Origin: an uncultured Clostridia bacterium
Lineage (GTDB): Bacteria > Bacillota_A > Clostridia > Oscillospirales > Oscillospiraceae
Direction of reading: 5' to 3'
NCBI GenBank assembly: GCA_946410505.1
Contig: CAMKAP010000055.1
Span: 1-10,366 of the forward strand
DNA: 10,366 nucleotides
The position numbers and the translations under genes were made by a program. The notes below the pieces were generated by a model. The model did no database searches and was not told where the DNA came from. It saw only the letters and a list, made by a program, of their open reading frames with translations. Shown here in pieces: positions 5,902-10,366 of the stretch (positions within the stretch are counted from its first letter, which is position 1; each line of letters starts with the position of its first letter).

Positions 5902-6891
5902 TCAGCAGATGCGCGGAAGCTGCGCGCCCGCGAGCTTCTGCAGGACCCGTCTGCCGCCGAGGGCGGTCTTCATGAGTACCCTGCCGGGCGCCCCGGCGGT
6001 CACCGTGCCGATTTGCGCTGCGTTCTCCCCTTCCGGGAGTCTTCGCATGGCGGCAAGAACCTTCTCCGCGTCCTCCTGCGCCACAACGGCCAGGAGCTTG
6101 CCCTCATTGGCGCAATACAGGGACTCCAGCCCCAGCATGGCGCAGGCGGCCTTCACCGCCGGGCGCACGGGGATCTCGCCCTCTGTGAGCTCGATGCCGA
6201 GCGCTGTGCCTTCCACGAACTCATTGAGCGTGGTGGCGACGCCTCCGCGGGTGGGGTCCCGCAGCACGCGCACCTGCGCGCCGGATTCCAGGATCGCGGC
6301 ACAGAGGCGGTTGAGCGGTGCGCAGTCGCTTTTCAGTTCCGCCTGCATCATGCCGCTGCGCGCGAGCATGATGGCCGTGCCGTGGTCGCCCACGGTGCCG
6401 GAGCACAGGACCGCGTCCCCCTCCCGGATGTTTTGCGGGGAGAGACCGGGATATCTGAGTCTGCCGATGCCGGCGGTATTGATATAGAGCTTGTCGCCCC
6501 GGCCGCGCTCCACCACCTTGGTGTCGCCGGTGACGATCTGCACGCCCGCCTTCTCGCAGGCGGCTTTCAGGGAGGCGATGACGCGCTCCAGCTCCGCCAT
6601 GGGCAGGCCCTCCTCGATGATGAAGGCGCAGCTGAGATACTGCGGCTCCGCCCCGCAGACGGCCAGGTCGTTCACCGTGCCGCACACGGCGAGCTTGCCG
6701 ATGTCCCCTCCCGGGAAGAAGATCGGGTCCACCACGAAGCTGTCCGTGGAGAAGACCAGATCGCCCAGGATCGCCCCGTCGTTCAGGGCGTTCAGCGCGG
6801 GATTGGAGAGCGCCGGAACAATGTGTTTTTCAATGAGCTGAGCGGTCTTTTTCCCGCCGCTGCCGTAATCAAGGGTTATAATGTCGTCCAT
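5902..6891 (-). CDS. hypE: HypE, hydrogenase maturation carbamoyl dehydratase
   Basis: A 329-residue protein of the AIR synthase/PurM superfamily. HypE receives a carbamoyl group from HypF on its C-terminal cysteine and dehydrates it with ATP to a thiocyanate, which supplies the cyanide ligands of the active-site iron. The invariant C-terminus PRIC ends in Cys329. The ATP-site motifs are DYGSGGK (8-14), TDSFVVDPIFFPGGDIGKLAVCGTVNDLAVCGA (roughly 49-81) and the later DPTRGGVATTLNE. Length is normal. The ATG has no recognisable ribosome binding site and follows a 76-nt gap filled with short repeats, unlike the tight joints elsewhere. There is no in-frame alternative start nearby. Confidence 0.97.
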   Translation of the reverse strand: MDDIITLDYGSGGKKTAQLIEKHIVPALSNPALNALNDGAILGDLVFSTDSFVVDPIFFPGGDIGKLAVCGTVNDLAVCGAEPQYLSCAFIIEEGLPMAELERVIASLKAACEKAGVQIVTGDTKVVERGRGDKLYINTAGIGRLRYPGLSPQNIREGDAVLCSGTVGDHGTAIMLARSGMMQAELKSDCAPLNRLCAAILESGAQVRVLRDPTRGGVATTLNEFVEGTALGIELTEGEIPVRPAVKAACAMLGLESLYCANEGKLLAVVAQEDAEKVLAAMRRLPEGENAAQIGTVTAGAPGRVLMKTALGGRRVLQKLAGAQLPRIC

Positions 6892-6921
6892 TCTGCGATT
6901 TGTCCAATCCTGTTCCCTGAT

Positions 6922-6980
6922 TTAGTGGCCAGTGCTTAGTGGCCAGTTCCTATCTGCTGACCACTGGTCACTGATCACTG
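6922..6980. repeat. Cluster of short direct repeats and palindromes at the hypD-hypE joint
   Basis: On the plus strand the 12-mer ttagtggccagt occurs twice (6922-6933 and 6936-6947, period 14). It is followed by gaccactggtcactgatcactg (6959-6980), which is built from the same motif family (aGTGGCCAGt, aCTGGTCACt, cTGATCAc). The arms agtggccagt (6938-6947) and actggtcact (6963-6972) can pair over 10 positions with one G·T in a plus-strand transcript. The right end runs into hypD and supplies its last few codons (Ser-Asp-Gln-stop). It looks like a small dispersed repeat unit, but no second copy is in the window. Confidence 0.7.
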
Positions 6981-8032
6981 TATTTGTACCACGCGGCGCA
7001 GGCGCCCTCGGAGGAGACCATGCAGGGTCCCACCGGGTCTTCCGGCGTGCAGCGGGTGCCGAAGAGCGGGCAGCCCGCCGGGTCCAGCCGACCGGTGATG
7101 ACCTCGCCGCAGCGGCAGGCCGTTTTCGCGGGACCGGAGACCGTGACGCCGAATTTTTTCTCCGCGTCGAAAGCTGCAAGCTCCTCCCGCAGCCCCAGGC
7201 CGCTGGCCGGGATCTCGCCCAGCCCGCGCCAGAGATCGCGGCGCGGCGAAAAGCAGCGCGCCATCATTTCCTTTGCCAGAGGGTTGCCCTCCGGGCGCGC
7301 CGCCCGGGTATATTCGTTCTGCACCCGGGGCTTATCCTCCGCGATCTGCTTTAAGAGCCGGTAGACGGAGAGCAGGATGTCCTCTGCTTCAAAGCCGCTG
7401 ATGACAGCCGGCATCCCGTACTCCTCCGGCAGGAAGCGAAAGCCCTCCTCGCCCAGGATCGTGGCCACATGGCCGGGGCAGAGGAATCCCTGAACATTGA
7501 AGCCGTCCATGGCCATCAGGGCGCGCAGCGCGGGCTCCACGGTCTTGAGCATGGACCAGACGGAAAAGTTTTTCAGCCCCCGCTCGGCGGCGCTCAGCAC
7601 CGCGGCGGCAGTGCCGGGAGCGGTGGTCTCAAAGCCCACGCCCAGGAAGACGACTTCCTTAGTGGGGTTTTCGGCCGCAATGTCCAGCGCGTCCATGGGC
7701 GAATAACACACACGCACGTCCGCGCCCAGCGCCCGCCTGCGCTGCAGGCTGTCCCCCGGAGAGCTTCCGGGGACGCGGATCATATCACCGTAGCTTGCGA
7801 GGATCAGGTTTTTCTCCATCGCCAGCGTCAGCACCGCGTCGATGACCTCCGCCGGCGTCACGCACACCGGGCAGCCCGGGCCGCTCAGGAGCCGGACGTT
7901 TTCCGGCAGCAGGCTGCGGATGCCCGCCTCGGCGATGGCCATGGTGTGGGTGCCGCAGACCTCCATCAGCCGCACAGGTCCCACAGGCAGGGCGCGGATC
8001 GCCGCGATCAGTTCAGCTGCGGAGGGCTTCAT
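6968..8032 (-). CDS. hypD: HypD, hydrogenase maturation Fe-S protein
   Basis: A 354-residue scaffold on which, with HypC, the Fe(CN)2CO unit is assembled. Conserved motifs include EVCGTHT (24-30, Cys26), GPGCPVCVTP (51-60, Cys54 and Cys57, a thiol-disulfide pair), GFETTAPGT (133-141) and PGHVA (186-190). The C-terminal cysteines (Cys306, 308, 321, 328, 337, 345) include the [4Fe-4S] ligands, around the conserved CRCGEV and MVSSEGACAAWYKY. I chose the ATG at 8032 over the one at 8095: MKPSAAELI matches the family N-terminus and has a GGGAGG site (8039-8044) 6 nt upstream. The start overlaps hypC by 20 nt. The last residues (SDQ) come from the adjoining repeat. Confidence 0.96.
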   Translation of the reverse strand: MKPSAAELIAAIRALPVGPVRLMEVCGTHTMAIAEAGIRSLLPENVRLLSGPGCPVCVTPAEVIDAVLTLAMEKNLILASYGDMIRVPGSSPGDSLQRRRALGADVRVCYSPMDALDIAAENPTKEVVFLGVGFETTAPGTAAAVLSAAERGLKNFSVWSMLKTVEPALRALMAMDGFNVQGFLCPGHVATILGEEGFRFLPEEYGMPAVISGFEAEDILLSVYRLLKQIAEDKPRVQNEYTRAARPEGNPLAKEMMARCFSPRRDLWRGLGEIPASGLGLREELAAFDAEKKFGVTVSGPAKTACRCGEVITGRLDPAGCPLFGTRCTPEDPVGPCMVSSEGACAAWYKYSDQ

Positions 8033-8237
8033 CCAGTTCCTCCCAGCTCTCCAGATCCTCCATGGCCTGCTGCTCGGGCAGACGCTCAATGGCAAAGCCC
8101 GCGTGGACGATCACATAGTCGCCGATCTTCGGCTCGGGAATGAAATCCACCCGGATCTTCCGCTGTACGCCCATGGCGTCGCCGACGGCCTCTTTGCCGT
8201 TGATTTCAATCAGTTTTAGCGGTACTGCAAGACACAT
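8013..8237 (-). CDS. hypC: HypC, hydrogenase maturation chaperone
   Basis: A 74-residue HypC/HupF-family chaperone that binds the iron unit with HypD and transfers it to the large-subunit precursor. The invariant N-terminus MCLAVP supplies the essential Cys2 (exposed after methionine removal). The family pattern GDYVIVHAGFAIERL (39-53) follows, with the acidic C-terminal helix EDLESWEELDEA. The ATG lies 1 nt after the hypF stop, with only a modest AAAAGG site about 8 nt upstream. Its end overlaps hypD by 20 nt, which suits coupled translation of two partners. Confidence 0.97.
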   Translation of the reverse strand: MCLAVPLKLIEINGKEAVGDAMGVQRKIRVDFIPEPKIGDYVIVHAGFAIERLPEQQAMEDLESWEELDEALRS

Positions 8238-8238
8238 T

Positions 8239-10366
8239 TCAAAAACCTTTTTTACTCAAAATGCCAAGCTGCCCCAGGGCGATCCCCTCGTCGTTGCAGG
8301 AGACGCGGCTGTGGTGATAGACCTTCAAGCCGCGCGAACGCAGCACGGTGGGCAAACGGCGCAGGATATACATGTTCTGGAAGCTGCCGCCGGAGAGCAC
8401 CACGTCGGTGATCCCGCTCTGGCGGGAGGCGCAGGACACCTGCTCCGCCGCCATGGCGATCAGCGTATTCATAAATTTTGCGGCCTTATGGGCCGTATCG
8501 GCCGGATCGGAAACCATGGCGCGGACCATGGGCCGCCAGTCAAAACACAGCGGCGCACCGGAGAGCTCAAAGGGGTAGGCCCCCGCCTCGTCCTCCGCCG
8601 CCGCGGCCTCCAGCAGCACCGCGCCCTGGCCCTCGTAGCTTGCCAGAGTCTTGATGCCGAGCATCGCGGCCGCGCCGTCAAAGAGCCGCCCCATTCCAGA
8701 GGATCGGGGACAGTTGAGGCCGTTTTTCAGCATGGTCTCATAGAGCGGCTGCGCGGCGGTTTCCAGCCCCGCATCTCTCCGAAGCGCCCAGGCGATACGG
8801 TCAAGCTCCTTTGCCGCAAGATCGCCGCCGATGAGCGGGATCGGGCGGATGGATCCGAAGCGCTCAAAGCTCTTCGCATCCCCCAGCAGGCACTCGCCGC
8901 CCCAGATCGTCCCGTCCGTGCCGAGGCCGGTGCCGTCCCATATCAGGCCGATCACCGCATCCTGCAGGCCGTTGTCCGCCATGCAGGAGACCATATGCGC
9001 GTGATGGTGCTGCACCTGCAGGAGCCTGATCCCCTCCCGTTCGCTCCGCTCCCTGGCGTAGGCGGTGGAGAGGTAGTCCGGGTGCAGATCACAGGCAAGC
9101 GCATCGGGATGAATATCGAACAGACGCTCAAAATGGGCGATCTGCTGTTCGTAGTTTTCCAGCGTCTCGAAATTCTTCAGATCTCCGATGTGCTGGCTGG
9201 GGAACACATAGTCCCCTTTCGAGAGACAGAAGCCCGCCTTCTGTTCGGCCCCGCAGGCGAGAAGATTGCCTCTCCCCTGCTTTACCCGGATCGGGTAGGG
9301 CGCATAGCCGCGGCTTCTCCGGGCCGGATACTCCTTCCCGTCCACTACCCAGCAGAGCGAATCGTCACAGCGGGTCTGGATCTCCCGGTCATGGAGCAGG
9401 AAGCCGTCGGCAATGCCGGAAAGCTTCTCCATCGCCTCCTCGTTTTTATACACGATGGGCGTGTCGGAGAGGTTCGCGCTCGTCATCACGAGCATGTCCA
9501 GATCGTCTCCCATCAGGAGGACATGCAGCGGCGTATAGGGCAGCATCACGCCCACATAGCCGTTTTCGCTCAGATGCGCAAGCCCCGGCGTTTTTTTCTT
9601 TAACAGCACGATAGGCCGCTGATAACTCTCCAGGATCCGCGCCTCGTCCTCGCTGACCTGGCAGATTTTTCTTGCGCACTCGAGGTCGCGGCACATGACG
9701 GCAAAGGGCTTTTCGTCCCGCTGCTTGCGCTGCCGCAGCCGCCGCGTAACCGCGGGGTCATAGCATGTGCAGGCCAGATGAACGCCGCCGAGGCCCTTCA
9801 CGGCCACGATTTTCCCCTCCCGCAGCATCTCGCGGGCCTTCCGCAGCGCAGCCTCGTCGCCGTCTGTGCGCTGTCCCCCGGCATCCAGGAAGAAGAGATG
9901 GGGGCCGCAGACCGGGCAGCAGTCCGGCTGCGCGTGGTAGCGGCGGTTTTCGATGTCGTGGTACTCCCGCTCGCAGTCGGGGCACATGGGAAAGCGGCCC
10001 ATGGAGGTCAGCGGGCGGTCATAAGGCACGTCCCGGATGATTGTGAAGCGGGGGCCGCAGTTGGTGCAGTTGATGAAGGGGTAGCGGTAGCGCCGGTCCT
10101 TTGGGTCCAGCAGCTCCCGCCGGCAGTCCTCGCAGATACATACGTCCGGCGAAATGAGGGTGTTGCGCTCCTTTTCCACCAGGCTCGGCAGAATGCGAAA
10201 GCCCTCATAATTCTGCAGCGGGCCGCCCCAGAAGGGCTCGATGCGCTCAATGAGCGCGAGCTTGGGAGCCTTATGCGGCAGCTCTTCCAGAAAGCGCTCC
10301 AGCGCCTCCCGTTCGCCCTCCAGCTCCAGCTCCACGCCGGAGGAGCTGTTGCGGATCGTGCCGCAG
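8239..10366 (-). CDS. hypF: HypF, carbamoyltransferase for hydrogenase maturation (5' end cut by window edge)
   Basis: HypF turns carbamoyl phosphate into a carbamoyl group for HypE. About 708 residues are visible; counted from an internal GTG at 10333-10335, domains run in the usual order. The tail of the acylphosphatase domain comes first: the frame reads upstream of that GTG as CGTIRNSSSGVELELEGE, so the GTG is not the start and roughly 50 residues lie outside. Two zinc fingers follow (Cys68/71/90/93 and Cys118/121/140/143). A YrdC/Sua5-like domain comes next (GKIVAVKGLGGVHLAC to about 350). The Kae1-like domain has HHHAH (443-447), WDGTGLGTDGTIWGGE (466-481) and VVLSGGSFQN (645-654), ending near NDEGIALGQ. 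No frameshift is seen. It is followed after 1 nt by hypC. Confidence 0.97.
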   Translation of the reverse strand, partial: CGTIRNSSSGVELELEGEREALERFLEELPHKAPKLALIERIEPFWGGPLQNYEGFRILPSLVEKERNTLISPDVCICEDCRRELLDPKDRRYRYPFINCTNCGPRFTIIRDVPYDRPLTSMGRFPMCPDCEREYHDIENRRYHAQPDCCPVCGPHLFFLDAGGQRTDGDEAALRKAREMLREGKIVAVKGLGGVHLACTCYDPAVTRRLRQRKQRDEKPFAVMCRDLECARKICQVSEDEARILESYQRPIVLLKKKTPGLAHLSENGYVGVMLPYTPLHVLLMGDDLDMLVMTSANLSDTPIVYKNEEAMEKLSGIADGFLLHDREIQTRCDDSLCWVVDGKEYPARRSRGYAPYPIRVKQGRGNLLACGAEQKAGFCLSKGDYVFPSQHIGDLKNFETLENYEQQIAHFERLFDIHPDALACDLHPDYLSTAYARERSEREGIRLLQVQHHHAHMVSCMADNGLQDAVIGLIWDGTGLGTDGTIWGGECLLGDAKSFERFGSIRPIPLIGGDLAAKELDRIAWALRRDAGLETAAQPLYETMLKNGLNCPRSSGMGRLFDGAAAMLGIKTLASYEGQGAVLLEAAAAEDEAGAYPFELSGAPLCFDWRPMVRAMVSDPADTAHKAAKFMNTLIAMAAEQVSCASRQSGITDVVLSGGSFQNMYILRRLPTVLRSRGLKVYHHSRVSCNDEGIALGQLGILSKKGF

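Noticed and set aside
5857..6939. 360-codon open frame on the plus strand downstream of the promoter-like TTGACA
   Set aside because: It is antisense to hypE over nearly its whole length, with no domain and no ribosome binding site; the promoter-like sequence alone is not enough.
6922..6980. The repeats as a CRISPR array
   Set aside because: The units are only 12 nt, with a 2-nt spacing and palindromic relatives next to them; there are no unique spacers and no cas genes.
8033..8095. Upstream ATG (MPLSVCPSS…) as the start of hypD
   Set aside because: The extra residues are the hypC coding region in another frame; the ATG at 8032 has a good ribosome binding site and a family-like N-terminus.
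8140..9603. 487-codon open frame on the plus strand
   Set aside because: It is antisense to hypF and hypC, whose motifs (HHHAH, zinc fingers, MCLAVP) are unambiguous.
10333..10335. GTG as the start of hypF
   Set aside because: The frame stays open to the window edge and reads CGTIRNSSSG just upstream, which continues the acylphosphatase domain, so the gene is truncated by the window.

Overview
All supported genes in this window lie on the minus strand, so the locus reads from right (about 10366) to left (1). It is an [NiFe]-hydrogenase locus in two blocks. The first block (10366 to 5902) carries maturation genes hypF (5' end cut by the window edge), hypC, hypD and hypE. The second block (5762 to 1) starts after a 139-nt non-coding gap. 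It encodes a NuoC-like 30-kDa subunit, a group 4 (energy-converting, membrane-bound) hydrogenase large subunit, the nickel-insertion protein HypA, and then a run of Mrp-antiporter-type membrane subunits: MrpE, MrpF, MrpG, MbhD, MbhE, MrpB, MrpC and MrpD. MrpD runs off the left edge.

The layout matches the Mbh-type hydrogenases known from Pyrococcus furiosus. A ferredoxin-oxidising, H2-evolving NiFe module related to complex I is joined to an Mrp-like ion-translocating module. Only the MrpA C-terminal pieces (MbhD, MbhE) are present, without the large antiporter-like part of MrpA. The large subunit keeps all four nickel-binding cysteines, so it should be a true hydrogenase and not the related sulfane reductase (Mbs/Mbx). 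The gene order differs from the P. furiosus order A-N: the K and L equivalents come first, hypA follows, and the A-H equivalents come after. The small subunit (J), the proton/quinone-channel-like subunit (M), the ferredoxin-like subunit (N) and MbhI are not in the window. They would be expected to the left, downstream in transcription.

The likely source is an anaerobic, GC-rich bacterium, plausibly a Clostridia (Bacillota) fermenter. This rests on strong AGGAGG-type ribosome binding sites before most genes, TTG starts, tight ATGA-type overlaps and the gene content. It is inference, and lineage cannot be fixed from this window alone. HypC, D, E and F make and deliver the Fe(CN)2CO part of the active site. 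HypA brings nickel, but its usual GTPase partner HypB is not seen here. The finished large subunit would pair with the small subunit, and electrons from reduced ferredoxin would make H2 while the Mrp-like arm moves Na+ or H+.

The non-coding parts worth attention are a cluster of short repeats and palindromes between hypD and hypE, and the 5763-5901 gap, which holds a strong hairpin. No RNA genes, CRISPR arrays, insertion sequences or genes on the plus strand could be supported.
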